56,426 nt of DNA from Candidatus Aminicenantota bacterium (lineage in GTDB: Bacteria; Acidobacteriota; Aminicenantia; Aminicenantales; Aminicenantaceae). Below the pieces are notes generated by a model. The model ran no database searches. It saw only the letters and a list, made by a program, of their open reading frames with translations, and had not been told where the DNA came from. Of this stretch, positions 35,663 to 44,912 are shown piece after piece. How positions within the stretch are numbered: position 1 is the first letter of the stretch; each line of letters starts with the position of its first letter. A program made the translations under genes and the position numbers. The stretch lies in NCBI GenBank assembly GCA_011772475.1, contig WVZK01000185.1:1-56426 (forward strand), written 5' to 3'.

Positions 35663-36967
35663 TTAGTCGGAAACCTTTATTTGCCAGGATTTGACAACGT
35701 ATAAAGATCCCATTGAGGGAAGAATTTCAAGATCTTCTAAAGCCTTATCATAATGTAGCATTGTGAATTGATCAAAAAGGACATTATTAGCTATTATGGC
35801 GCCAAAAAAGCCGTCTGCTTGATCCAATTCTACAAAGGCATTAGGCGCGTAAATTGCTCCGTAAAACTCAGAGCTTTGGTCAATATAAATATTTCCCGTA
35901 AAGACTTCTGTCCCAAAAAGAACAAACTTGGTGGGGTCGCGGGATAGATTGTTTATATTAGAAGTCTGGTCCATCTCAAAGCTCCCACTCCCCATAATAA
36001 TCTGAAGGCTTGCACCGTCAGCAATATCAAGCCTTGAATTTATGTCCATGTAGAAATTGCCTGTTATATAGAGGATAACATCATCCTCTATCGTTACTAC
36101 GGAGTTCGCTTCTATCGTGAAAGAGCCATAATGACCGCTCAAGAAAATCGAATCCGTGCCGCTCATCGAATAGTCGCCCATCCAGGGAAGTGAAGGAGGA
36201 TTAATCTGAGGAAATGTTATTGGATTATCCAAAGCCCGTTTTTCACCGTCAAGATGTGCACCAGGAGCAGTTATTATCACCGACTCTGGATCGCTTTCAG
36301 CCCCAGATACCGCATCCCCGGCTAAATCAGAACTATTGTCCATATAAATAGCACTAAAATCGACCGAGTTAGTTCCGATATCGCCGTCCGAACCCACATT
36401 GCCAGGATTATCATAGTCTCCATTCCTTGAATCATAACTATCAACCATTACATGCTGGTCAACCAATATTCCCTCATCCCCAAAAGCTGCAAACTTAAAA
36501 GGAGGAAATCCACCCAACTCTGATCTCACTGTCCTGACAACTTCTTTAGGACCGACATAAGACACTACGCCTCTTGATTCCACGATAGGATGATCTGCAG
36601 TGGGATCTACAACCTTTATTCCTACATCCCCTATCACATTCCCTCCAGCAGCCTGGAAAGAAGTAATGTCCATCGTCCGCTGCGTATCATCACCAGTCCA
36701 GCTCGAGATATCTCCATAATTCAGTTCCCAGATTGCTCTATCAATCCCAGCTTCAGCCAGAGAGACCGCTGCGGAAGACTTGTAAGACTTATCAGTGAGC
36801 CTATTCTCAAACGAGACCTGGAATAAAAAAGGAACAGCAAGAAGAAGCAAGATTGCCATAATTACCAAACCAACAATCAGGACAAATCCTTGTTCCTCGT
36901 GTCTGCTCTTAAGACTCTTGCCAAGAAAACTTATTCTTTTAATATCGTTGCTCCTTGTTTTTTCCAT
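35663..36967 (-). CDS. PilX-like minor pilin component with DUF7305-type C-terminus
   Basis: A 434-residue protein. The N-terminus carries a basic segment, then a hydrophobic stretch (about 28-50) and the PilX-type sequence AAVSLAEAGIDRAIWELNYGD. After about 170 residues comes a repetitive beta-rich half (VLYITGNFYMDINSRL, GAIYAPNAFVELDQ and similar), resembling the DUF7305 or polymer-forming region of some PilX-like proteins. It is not a classic pilin since it lacks a GFTLIE cleavage motif. Last gene of the second minor-pilin set. It probably primes or decorates the pilus or pseudopilus. Confidence 0.78.
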   Translation of the reverse strand: MEKTRSNDIKRISFLGKSLKSRHEEQGFVLIVGLVIMAILLLLAVPFLFQVSFENRLTDKSYKSSAAVSLAEAGIDRAIWELNYGDISSWTGDDTQRTMDITSFQAAGGNVIGDVGIKVVDPTADHPIVESRGVVSYVGPKEVVRTVRSELGGFPPFKFAAFGDEGILVDQHVMVDSYDSRNGDYDNPGNVGSDGDIGTNSVDFSAIYMDNSSDLAGDAVSGAESDPESVIITAPGAHLDGEKRALDNPITFPQINPPSLPWMGDYSMSGTDSIFLSGHYGSFTIEANSVVTIEDDVILYITGNFYMDINSRLDIADGASLQIIMGSGSFEMDQTSNINNLSRDPTKFVLFGTEVFTGNIYIDQSSEFYGAIYAPNAFVELDQADGFFGAIIANNVLFDQFTMLHYDKALEDLEILPSMGSLYVVKSWQIKVSD

Positions 36968-37038
36968 TTTGCTTACCTTTTTTTTATTTATCTTTCATCT
37001 TTTGCTGAAAAGATGATGATAAGCTCATAATCTCTCCC

Positions 37039-37653
37039 TCAATCAGATTTGTTCCTTAGCTTTACTCCAGTTCTGAGGGTTTCCTGGAAAGTACGACCTA
37101 AAAGATTCTGGGTCGTCACCAGCGCGATATCTACATTGTCAAGCTTACTGAAATCTGATACACCAGAAAACTCAACTCCTCCAGAACTTAACTGGAAAGA
37201 ATTAACTCTTGTGGCTATAACTCTGGAGCTGTCTTCTCTGTTGCTGATTCCATCATTGGCGTCAATAATTCTTTCCAACCTGTTTGGATATTCAGAATTT
37301 AATCGATAAACGATATAATCAAACTGACTATCAATATCGACAATAATGCCGCTCGCATCAATGGAGGGAACTTGAAGAATAAGGCACTCTGTGGAGGCAG
37401 CATAGACATCCCATACAGACATAACCTGGATCGCCTCTTTCACATCTTGGGAGATATAATTAAGAACGTGCCTGTTATCCCGCAGCACATCAGACCTGGC
37501 GTTTCCGTTCATGAAATAACGCTGCCCGGCAACATATAAAGAAAGCATGGCCAGGATCATAAAAGAGACGACCGTGACGGTTACCAAGACCTCAACAAGG
37601 GTAATACCCTTTGGCTGGAATTTTTCTGGCGTGGATTTATTTGTAATCATCAC
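37039..37653 (-). CDS. PilW-like minor pilin (second set)
   Basis: A 204-residue prepilin-like protein. Cleavage site PKG before ITLVEVLVTVTVV (Gly at -1, Glu at +5), then one hydrophobic helix. The rest matches the PilW pattern (RYFMNGNARSDVLRDNRHVLNYISQDVKEAIQV). It overlaps pilV-like by 4 bases (ATGA). It is shorter than the PilW of the first set and lacks that protein's calcium-loop insertion. Confidence 0.8.
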   Translation of the reverse strand: MMITNKSTPEKFQPKGITLVEVLVTVTVVSFMILAMLSLYVAGQRYFMNGNARSDVLRDNRHVLNYISQDVKEAIQVMSVWDVYAASTECLILQVPSIDASGIIVDIDSQFDYIVYRLNSEYPNRLERIIDANDGISNREDSSRVIATRVNSFQLSSGGVEFSGVSDFSKLDNVDIALVTTQNLLGRTFQETLRTGVKLRNKSD

Positions 37654-38063
37654 TTTCTATTGATCCCCTTTTTGGTTATAAAAGTAACCACGTCCTTACG
37701 CATCTCCATTTCCCGGTAGGACCAGAGAATACTAACTGTTAATTTTTTGATGTCATCTCCAAGAGAATCTTCGAGACTCAAAACTCCACTGCCGTTTTCC
37801 AGGAGAGAGAGACTCTCATTCGTAAAAGAAGTGCCAAGAGCTAAAACGTCGTTATAGGACATGTTACGAATACGCTCTAATTCTTCTTGAATGGATTGGG
37901 TAGCAATGGACATCTGTCTTATCCTGGAAAGTACGTTAAAGCCATGGAGAAAGCAGCTAAGGAGAGCAACCAAAACCACAGCTAAAATCACCATGGTGAC
38001 CAAAACTTCGATATAGGTAAGTCCCTTTTCTGATTTTTTTCTCATATTTACTGGTTCCCTCAT
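37650..38063 (-). CDS. PilV-like minor pilin (second set)
   Basis: A 137-residue prepilin-like protein with EKG followed by LTYIEVLVTMVILAV (Glu at +5). The mature part resembles PilV: a long helix, then a short beta domain (AIATQSIQEELERIRNM region). Starts at 38063 or 38045 are both possible; GGAG suits 38063. Third gene of the second set. Confidence 0.8.
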   Translation of the reverse strand: MREPVNMRKKSEKGLTYIEVLVTMVILAVVLVALLSCFLHGFNVLSRIRQMSIATQSIQEELERIRNMSYNDVLALGTSFTNESLSLLENGSGVLSLEDSLGDDIKKLTVSILWSYREMEMRKDVVTFITKKGINRK

Positions 38064-38082
38064 TTTACTTTCTCCTTATCAA

Positions 38083-38601
38083 CTAGAAAGTGCTTCCCTG
38101 CACACGAGGTGCTTGAGTTTGCCTTTGAGGATAAGAGCATACCCAGCTATATCCACTCCTTTCCAATTCCGCTCTCGTAGTCCTCTCCACATATACTCTG
38201 GCAGTCCTGCCTTCTGCAATAGAGCCTGTATAGGCCACTCGCCCTGTAGATTTCACTTGAGGGTTCTCTCCATCAGGATCTTCGACCCATATCACTATAT
38301 CCCCGATCACTTCGCTGGCAGGGGCTTGATAAGAAGATATAGTCAATGTTCGCAGTTCGCTATCCCCTTTCCAGGTTGAAATATCTCCATAATTAAACTC
38401 CCAGATCACTCTCTCAACTCCTGCTTCAGCCAGAGAGAGGGCTGCAGAATAATTGGCGGATTTATCAGTGACTTTGTTCTCAGGAGACTGCTGGAATAGA
38501 TGGGGAACGGCAAAAACAAGCAAGAATGCCAAGGCGGTCATTCCAAGAATTAGGATGGAACCGTCCTTCTGTCCCCTTTTTACTCTTATTATTACTTTCA
38601 T
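38083..38601 (-). CDS. Short PilX-like protein (truncated paralogue)
   Basis: 172 residues. The first 140 match the N-terminal part of the 434-residue protein at 35663-36967 (both have AALSLAEAGVER and WEFNYGDIST-type stretches), but the large beta-rich half is missing. It ends in a polar tail (QRQTQAPRVQGSTF). Nothing of the missing half is visible before the next gene, so it is either a genuine short form or a decayed copy. First gene of the second set, with AGGAGG before the start. Confidence 0.72.
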   Translation of the reverse strand: MKVIIRVKRGQKDGSILILGMTALAFLLVFAVPHLFQQSPENKVTDKSANYSAALSLAEAGVERVIWEFNYGDISTWKGDSELRTLTISSYQAPASEVIGDIVIWVEDPDGENPQVKSTGRVAYTGSIAEGRTARVYVERTTRAELERSGYSWVCSYPQRQTQAPRVQGSTF

Positions 38602-38820
38602 CTCCTTAGCCTCCTAGTATCCTATTTTTTAGTAATCACTGTTTTAGTCGGTCAAAAAGGCTAAAAATGCATCATCGTAGGGGGCGATTTTTAAGATGGT
38701 CTTTATATCACCCCCCATACCCCCCACGACTAATCGGCGCAGTTACGGGGTGAAAAGGTTTTTAAGAGGAAGGAATGAACAAGAAGAAACGAAAAGACAA
38801 AAAAGCTCCATTTTTGACCC

Positions 38821-38850
38821 CCCCATTTTTTATTATAATAAAAAATGGGG
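38821..38850. repeat. 30-base perfect palindrome
   Basis: The 15 bases CCCCATTTTTTATTA are followed by their exact complement. It could form a stable hairpin with U- or A-runs on both sides, like a bidirectional terminator, or be a protein-binding palindrome. It lies about 220 bases upstream of the short PilX-like gene start. Confidence 0.5.
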
Positions 38851-39000
38851 AATATAGAGATGTGGTCTAATGGTAATAAATGATTGAAATTTGGCGAAAA
38901 ATGGGAAATTGGGACTAACCACTTTACCGGGAATGACTAATCCGATTGCGGTAGTCTGAATTTACATGTCAATCAGCTTAATTTGTAAGAGAAAAAGTGC

Positions 39001-39195
39001 GGGCTTGATAAATCAAGCCCCTACAGAACATATCAATCCATCACACCAGATAAATCAGCCCCTACACCAGGTAAATCAAGCCCCTCTAGGAAAAATAAGG
39101 TGGGTTTGATGAATCAAGCCCATACATAAGATAAGCCAAGCCCGAATACTACATATCAGTCCGTTATACCAGGTAAATTAGCCCCTACAAGGAGT
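39001..39195 (-). repeat. Cluster of palindromic repeats, copies I (intact and decayed)
   Basis: An intact C/G variant (GGGCTTGAT/ATCAAGCCC with spacer AA at 39001-39020), several decayed half copies (about 39049-39090), a mixed copy with GGGTTTGAT against ATCAAGCCC (39103-39122), and more fragments to 39195. The mixed copy keeps pairing only as a G-U wobble in RNA. Confidence 0.75.
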
Positions 39196-39211
39196 GAATC
39201 ATGGGGATAAT

Positions 39212-39302
39212 AAAAAAATGGGGACAGTCCCCTTTAGTGGGACAGCCCCCATTTTAGGGACTGTCCCTCTGTCCCCATTCTTGGGACTGTCCCTATTTTT
39301 TT
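39212..39302. mobile_element. GGGACAGTCCC inverted-repeat element abutting pilY1
   Basis: Ends AAAAAAATGGGGACAGTCCC (39212-39231) and, inverted with one mismatch, 39283-39302. Four near-palindromic GGGAC(A/T)GTCCC-like units lie within 91 bases. The right arm runs into the pilY1 stop codon, which is TTA (read TAA on the minus strand) at 39301-39303. This pattern matches REP-type elements linked to RAYT transposases; none is encoded here. Confidence 0.6.
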
Positions 39303-42300
39303 ATCTGATGACCCTGTAGACTTCTCTCCAAGATTTAACCTTGAGCATAGATGTGCCCAGCTGCTCCAGCTTCTGAATTGTTGAATCATACTCCTGAATA
39401 TAGACCTCTCTCTTCCTGGCACCACCAGGAGCCCTCTCTCTTTCACCAATGGTTACCGCTGCTCTTGTCTTTATGGCCAGGTTCAGACTTTCTTGAGGAC
39501 CCGCGGCTGTTTCAAAGGCTGTTCCGCCGAGAGTGGTCCCTGCTTGAGCTTGGATATATCTTGCATAAAGTTTTCCTACACCGGTTATGCTTTCGCAGGG
39601 ATCAACACTATCTATGCTTCCTGTTAAGGTACTGAAATAAACAACATAATCAGCCACTTTTGGATCTGCCCACACTCTCTCTCCGATGCTGATATTTCCC
39701 ATATCTTTCTCAGCTGGTAGACCAAGAATAGAAGAATCACCAAGATACCACTCTACCTCAGGAGTAGGAGAATCCTTAAGAGCAATAAAAGAGTAGGAAG
39801 CATCACCCGGAGCTCTATCATCTCCCCCTGTCCCAAAATACAGACGAGGGATCGATCCTCCTGAAACATAGTCAACCCAGACAGCTGGTTTGCTTATAAT
39901 CGGATAATTATTCGAATCTTCATAGATTGTCACTGCTGCCCAAGAAGTGGGATCTAGGTAATCTGTGCTCACATCTACTTTCCACACTCTTCCGTCCAAA
40001 TCTGGCACATAGACCCTATCCGCGTACCCATTCTGGTCGATATCGAGTATCGCAGGAGACCCAGGAATGGTGTTAGGAATGTTCCAACCTAAAGCACCTG
40101 TAGTGTCCACTTCCGATGCATAAAATGCCCAGAAATATTCCCCTGTCTCTGCATCTACTGCATAAAAAACATTGCCTACTACCTCGGTCGGGCTATTGTC
40201 ATAGCCAGATCCCAAAAAGGCGAGCCAGGCGTCCTCTCCGTTTCTTCGGATTTTGCCCGCCACAGGTACAGACCAGGTCTCTCCCAAAAAGTCATGAGTG
40301 AACTCCCAAAGCGGCTCAGGACTATCAGGATCAGTAATATCCAGGGCAAAGTAATAATTTGTTCCTCCTCCTATGCCGCTTCCTTTACCAGCTCCCTGAC
40401 CACAAATAAGAATCGTTGTCCATTCTTTGCTGGCATCTCCGTTAACGTCTATGTAAACATCAGCAACCATCGGGCTCCCGTCCACATAAATATCTCTGGC
40501 AAAGTACCTCTCTCCGGTTACCTCTGCGACTGCCCACATATTCTTTATCTTGGGAAGAAGATTGTAAGGGATAAAGCCCCACAATTCTTCTCCTGTGAGA
40601 ACATCAAAACAATGAATCATTCCGTCGTTCGATCCTACATAAACAACTTTGCGTCTGTCTGCCCACGTGTTCATAAACTCCGCATATCCTTCTCCCATAA
40701 TAGTAGGGGCTTCATCTGGGGGACCGACAACAACGGGATTGGAATGGTTACTGTCTCCTAATTTCCACTCGCGCCCTTCTCCTCTTATGAAATCTATCAA
40801 TCCTTCATTATCGTTGTTCACGTCCTGTAGAATCGGCCCCAGGATAGCCACATTGGTAACATTGAAGTCGATTCTTGTTAGAATAGAATCCTCGGGAATG
40901 GTTGTGTATATTGTCCTGGTGGCAGCTGAGCGGGCATTCAAGAGCTCTCCCGCATCCCAGACAACCTCCACGCCAGAAGGAACAATCTCTCTTCCTGAAG
41001 GCTGGGTTAAATCTTGACGACTCACAGTCCTGAGAACAGAGTAAGCTGTAGTCTCAGGAGTCATTGCAGTCAAATCATATGCCCTTAGATGTCCATTCCA
41101 GGTTGGAAAGTAAAACGTGCTTGCGAGGAGATATTTCTTCTTCTGACCTTCGTCATCAACATTGGTCACCACAACAGAGGTTCGAGAGTATTCCTTTTTG
41201 TCGACAAGAGTATACTCGAATGTAATCTGGCTGATTAAGGGAGTATCGAATGATGCGCCCGAATATTCTTCCATCGGATCTTCAGGGGCAGACAGGATGG
41301 CTTTCCACCTGAGGTGGGTACCAAAGTGTTTAAACGTGTGTACAGGTAGATTTGTGTAATTTTGGATATCACTTCCCTCAAAAGTTGTGAAATACTCCCA
41401 ATCTTTTCCGTTATTATTGGAAAGATAGTATTCTACTTTAAGGCCGGCTGAGGACGTACCTCGAGTTTTCTGGTTGAGTCTTGTGATCTGTACTTTGGTT
41501 ATGGCATAGAGCTCGGGATCCAATGCCCCTGAGATATTAGTCGACCAAGCCTCTCCATAGGTCGTATAAACGTTGGCTAATTCATTTCTGGCCAGATAAT
41601 AATCTCCTGAATGGTTGGCATCCGCAAAAACCCAATCAATATCTCCGTCCATATCAAAATCCACGGATATCCCCATATCCACATCATGATACTTCTCATC
41701 AACACCATCATCATCATAATCCCTGTAAACAGGAGGTGTAATCGGTAGACAATCATTTAAGCATTCAAATTCGAAGATAACGGGAATACCTTCGCCTTCT
41801 GCAGGACCCTTACTTCTATACATCCACATCCTGGCATCATTCCCAGCGTGCCAAACATCATTGGAGCACATTAAATCGAGCCATCCATCCTGATTAAAAT
41901 CACCAACACAGGTCGCAACTGCACCTATGCAATTAGGATCGGGTATCGGAAGTTCATGACGAGTGAAGTATCCAGTCCCATCATTCTTATAAAAAACTAA
42001 AAAGGCATAATCTTCCACTGAACCCACGATAACATCTATATCTTCGTCGTTATCCCAATCAGCAGCCTCAATAGTAGAGCCTCCCATGTCTATCGTATAA
42101 CCAGGTGGTTGGTCATAATTGAGTTCAACTATGTCAAAATTAGCTATATCAAAACTGCCTGCTCCGGGATTCCTCACCAGAAATATTTGATTCTGACTGA
42201 TAACCAATACATCTACATCTCCATCTTTGTCTATATCCGTAGAACAAAGGTGGTCAGCAGACCATCTACAATAGATTCCTTCAGTCTCGAATCTGCTTGT

Positions 42301-42945
42301 AAAATCCAAGTTTGGAGAAGAGCCATGGGGATAAAAATCTGGATCAGTTGCTGTTCCCGCATTGATATACATGGCAGCCACAAATTTGTCATAAATTGCA
42401 TCGTCGCTATCATTCTTATAGAAGAAAAAATCAATTAATCCGTCATTGTTGTAATCTGCAGTGGTAATAGAAGCTGGTCCAACATCTAGGCCTGTCTCAT
42501 AGATTTCGCTCTCATCTGTTTTAAAAATAAGGCCATCATCATCTAATCCATCACTATCAAGATCTTCAAATGTATTTCTTACAAGAATCAATACATAACG
42601 CCTTTCCTCAGTGACAGGATCTTCGGTGATATCCAGGCCAATCAAATCAGGATAACCATCACCATCAAAGTCACCAGCATCACAGACATAAATTTGTGAT
42701 CCCATGCCCGTGGGTGCTGTAATCTCCAGGTTGCCTCCCAACCAGTTCAACGTTATCGGCCCAGGAGGCCAGTAAGCGACTGATGTATGTTCTACATCTT
42801 TATAATCTTCTGTGTTGAAATTTTCGGTAAAAACTCCTCCCACATATTCCACGCAGCCTTCCTGAGCCCAAAACTTCAATGCAAAAAAGCAGATCAGTAT
42901 TAATAGCGGCAAAAATAGCACCGTGGCTTTTTTTCTTTTATTCAT
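39301..42945 (-). CDS. pilY1: PilY1-like pilus tip/biogenesis protein with FG-GAP-type N-terminus
   Basis: A 1214-residue exported protein. The signal peptide ends near WAQEG. The N-terminal third contains repeated acidic calcium-binding FG-GAP-like motifs (GDFDGDGYPDL near 91, TTADYNNDGLIDF, STDIDKDGDVDVL, CVGDFNQDGWLDL). A middle region follows, then the C-terminal half is a PilY1-type beta-propeller with PQQ-like strands (VYVGSNDGMIHCFDVLTGEELWGF) and a calcium loop ILDIDQNGYAD before VYVPDLDGRVWKVDV. This matches the calcium site of Pseudomonas PilY1. Third last in a set with pilX, pilW, pilV and fimT. FG-GAP repeats are not typical of classical PilY1. Confidence 0.88.
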   Translation of the reverse strand: MNKRKKATVLFLPLLILICFFALKFWAQEGCVEYVGGVFTENFNTEDYKDVEHTSVAYWPPGPITLNWLGGNLEITAPTGMGSQIYVCDAGDFDGDGYPDLIGLDITEDPVTEERRYVLILVRNTFEDLDSDGLDDDGLIFKTDESEIYETGLDVGPASITTADYNNDGLIDFFFYKNDSDDAIYDKFVAAMYINAGTATDPDFYPHGSSPNLDFTSRFETEGIYCRWSADHLCSTDIDKDGDVDVLVISQNQIFLVRNPGAGSFDIANFDIVELNYDQPPGYTIDMGGSTIEAADWDNDEDIDVIVGSVEDYAFLVFYKNDGTGYFTRHELPIPDPNCIGAVATCVGDFNQDGWLDLMCSNDVWHAGNDARMWMYRSKGPAEGEGIPVIFEFECLNDCLPITPPVYRDYDDDGVDEKYHDVDMGISVDFDMDGDIDWVFADANHSGDYYLARNELANVYTTYGEAWSTNISGALDPELYAITKVQITRLNQKTRGTSSAGLKVEYYLSNNNGKDWEYFTTFEGSDIQNYTNLPVHTFKHFGTHLRWKAILSAPEDPMEEYSGASFDTPLISQITFEYTLVDKKEYSRTSVVVTNVDDEGQKKKYLLASTFYFPTWNGHLRAYDLTAMTPETTAYSVLRTVSRQDLTQPSGREIVPSGVEVVWDAGELLNARSAATRTIYTTIPEDSILTRIDFNVTNVAILGPILQDVNNDNEGLIDFIRGEGREWKLGDSNHSNPVVVGPPDEAPTIMGEGYAEFMNTWADRRKVVYVGSNDGMIHCFDVLTGEELWGFIPYNLLPKIKNMWAVAEVTGERYFARDIYVDGSPMVADVYIDVNGDASKEWTTILICGQGAGKGSGIGGGTNYYFALDITDPDSPEPLWEFTHDFLGETWSVPVAGKIRRNGEDAWLAFLGSGYDNSPTEVVGNVFYAVDAETGEYFWAFYASEVDTTGALGWNIPNTIPGSPAILDIDQNGYADRVYVPDLDGRVWKVDVSTDYLDPTSWAAVTIYEDSNNYPIISKPAVWVDYVSGGSIPRLYFGTGGDDRAPGDASYSFIALKDSPTPEVEWYLGDSSILGLPAEKDMGNISIGERVWADPKVADYVVYFSTLTGSIDSVDPCESITGVGKLYARYIQAQAGTTLGGTAFETAAGPQESLNLAIKTRAAVTIGERERAPGGARKREVYIQEYDSTIQKLEQLGTSMLKVKSWREVYRVIR

Positions 42946-42990
42946 TTTTTCACCCCGCTTATTTATGTTTAATCATGTTAATCATGTAAA

Positions 42991-43602
42991 TCATGTTCCT
43001 GGCTTTTCAAGGACCAGTTCTATTTCTAATCTTGTTGTCGTAATAGTATTCCCTATCTCAACACTCCCGATGCAGACCAAAATAGCATCTGTTGGGTCAG
43101 GGATTCCCCCGCCGGCCTCGTCATCAATCAAAAGCGCAGTGTACCTGTAACGATTGTCCAGGCCACTCTCGGTTTGAACATAGGGCTGTCGACAAAAAAT
43201 GACGTTTACTAGATTAGATGTCCCATCCCAGTCAGAATCAATCAGCTTCAGAAGTTCTATATCGCTCAATCTTCTAAAATAATTATCTGCTTGAGGGTTA
43301 TCAATCCCAGCAGGTTCAACGACATAATGTCCTTCAAAATGGGCCCATTCACCGATTCCAAAATACTCTTCGATATTTGTCCAGGCAACATCAAACCCTG
43401 CTTCAGCAGCATTATAAGCCTGCTGTTGTGTCCGAATGTTTCCGGCAACCTTGGGACCTGTGCCTGTTACCTGGAGAAGCACAAGCCCGACAACCTGCAG
43501 AAAAGCAAGCACTATGACCACAATGATCAAGGCCATTCCCTTCTCATGCTTCGAAGCCGGCAAGTTATCGTTTATTTTCTGAAATCTATTTATTTCCTTC
43601 AT
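42991..43602 (-). CDS. pilX: PilX-like minor pilin (first set)
   Basis: About 203 residues from MKEINRFQ. A basic leader precedes the hydrophobic segment MALIIVVIVLAFLQVVGLVLL and then TQQQAYNAAEAGFDVAW, the PilX signature. No GFTLIE motif. I start at 43602 with GAGG upstream; an ATG at 43725 would overlap the previous gene. The stop lies inside a tandem nonamer (TAATCATGT, three copies at 42970-42996). It lies 10 bases after pilW. Confidence 0.8.
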   Translation of the reverse strand: MKEINRFQKINDNLPASKHEKGMALIIVVIVLAFLQVVGLVLLQVTGTGPKVAGNIRTQQQAYNAAEAGFDVAWTNIEEYFGIGEWAHFEGHYVVEPAGIDNPQADNYFRRLSDIELLKLIDSDWDGTSNLVNVIFCRQPYVQTESGLDNRYRYTALLIDDEAGGGIPDPTDAILVCIGSVEIGNTITTTRLEIELVLEKPGT

Positions 43603-43612
43603 TTTATCCTCT

Positions 43613-44875
43613 TTACAGCGTGCCGGTGTTATATACGCCCAAGGACATGTTTCTGATTTGGGCCGTTGACTCAAGCAAAAATCTTCTGTGTTTATCCGGC
43701 TGAGTAAACTCAGGAGAATCAGCAATAGCGGGCTTCCCGTAGAGTTTTTTTACCTCATCTGGAGGAGCGCCTGTAAAACTAGCATAAGGATTAGCAGTTT
43801 TACCAAGGATTAATACCCTCACAGAACGAATTCCTGCATATACTATAGCTTTATTTGTCAATGTTTTGGGTTCTGCTGGAGCTTCATCATCATCTAGTTC
43901 ATCATCGTCATCTCCGCCTCCTCCTCCATCTTCTGGAGGAACGTAAATATCAGTCCAGTTCTGGTAATCATTTATATCAACTGTCCCGTCGCTGTTATTG
44001 TCATCGAGCTGCTGGTCGGCATTAATATCGCCATGGAATTGGAACTGAAGGTCTTCGATATTCTGGGCAAGGGCCAGATGCTCGTAACCGTTAATCAATG
44101 GATTCCATTGAGAAACATACAAAACTCCTGGCACGCCTAGGTAGCCGTCTGTTCCGGTAATGCATCCCGGATAGCTGCCGTCAACATCAAGCCAGTATGT
44201 TCTAAACTCGATAAAATGGACAGTGCCTCCGACGTAATCAGCAGGATCCCCTCCAACGGTCAATCCATTCGGCAGCTTCAGGTTTGCCGATTGGACCCGC
44301 TCAAAGGTGATTGTATTGGCTATAAAGTCTGCAGCCGTTATCCGACCGACTTCTCCTTTTCGCTTGTTTAGTTCGGGATTAGGAAGAACAATTATACATC
44401 TGTTTATAAGGCCTACTGGATCATCAGGATAGGCATTTGTATTATAGGGATAAATCTCAAACTGATTTGGTTCAACGGTAATAACGTTTGAACCGGGAGA
44501 AAAGCTCTGGATGAACAGCCTTAAGGGGTCTGCGTTGCCAAGGATTGTTAGCCTATCAGGATTAATTGGAGGGCCGCCTATATTGTCGTTGTTTTCTGCT
44601 TGAACGTAATAGCCAGCAAGTTGCTGAGGTAAGCCTGCTCCAGCGGATTTTATATCTCTGGAGATAAAATACATAGCAGCCCGAACATCATGCTGAAGCT
44701 CTGCAAATCCCTGCTGGTCGACTGATACTGTGTTGCTCTTCGTGTAAAGGGCCAAGGTTGCTACAACAATAGTCAGCATGATTAAACTGCCGACTAAAAC
44801 CTCTATCACAGTAAATCCGCGTCTAGAAGAAACATCAAAAGATGAAAACCTTCGATTTAATATTTTGGCTTTCAT
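43613..44875 (-). CDS. pilW: PilW-like minor pilin with EF-hand/dockerin-like insertion (first set)
   Basis: A prepilin-like protein of about 420 residues. The cleavage motif is RRG before FTVIEVLVGSLIMLT (Glu at +5). It carries a PilW-type helix and beta domain, longer than usual. An insertion at about residues 291-316 (numbered from an upstream ATG at 44902) reads GDINADQQLDDNNSDGTVDI and contains DNNSDGTVDIND, a perfect 12-residue EF-hand calcium loop like a dockerin repeat. A poly-Asp/Gly stretch follows. I start at 44875 because GAGG lies just upstream. Confidence 0.82.
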   Translation of the reverse strand: MKAKILNRRFSSFDVSSRRGFTVIEVLVGSLIMLTIVVATLALYTKSNTVSVDQQGFAELQHDVRAAMYFISRDIKSAGAGLPQQLAGYYVQAENNDNIGGPPINPDRLTILGNADPLRLFIQSFSPGSNVITVEPNQFEIYPYNTNAYPDDPVGLINRCIIVLPNPELNKRKGEVGRITAADFIANTITFERVQSANLKLPNGLTVGGDPADYVGGTVHFIEFRTYWLDVDGSYPGCITGTDGYLGVPGVLYVSQWNPLINGYEHLALAQNIEDLQFQFHGDINADQQLDDNNSDGTVDINDYQNWTDIYVPPEDGGGGGDDDDELDDDEAPAEPKTLTNKAIVYAGIRSVRVLILGKTANPYASFTGAPPDEVKKLYGKPAIADSPEFTQPDKHRRFLLESTAQIRNMSLGVYNTGTL

Positions 44876-44912
44876 TTTTTCCTCTCTTTTAAGCTTATTC
44901 ATAGTTATCCGC

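Larger units (their letters stand above)
38602..39211. other. Long intergenic region between minor pilin sets
   Basis: About 610 bases between the short PilX-like gene and the GGGACAGTCCC element, without a supportable gene. It contains a 30-base perfect palindrome at 38821-38850 (CCCCATTTTTTATTATA and its mirror), GC-rich runs at 38705-38760, and a decaying cluster of the window repeat from 39001 on. It must contain the upstream control region of the second minor-pilin set, but I found no convincing promoter. Confidence 0.6.

Noticed and set aside
1-39195. CRISPR array from the repeated palindromic copies
   Set aside because: Copies are dispersed kilobases apart, in both orientations, with no regular spacers or cas genes.
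40294-40761. 155-residue plus-strand reading frame inside pilY1
   Set aside because: Shadow of a long conserved gene; no independent signals.
42970-42996. Three tandem copies of TAATCATGT near the pilX stop
   Set aside because: Too short and local to interpret; probably replication slippage.
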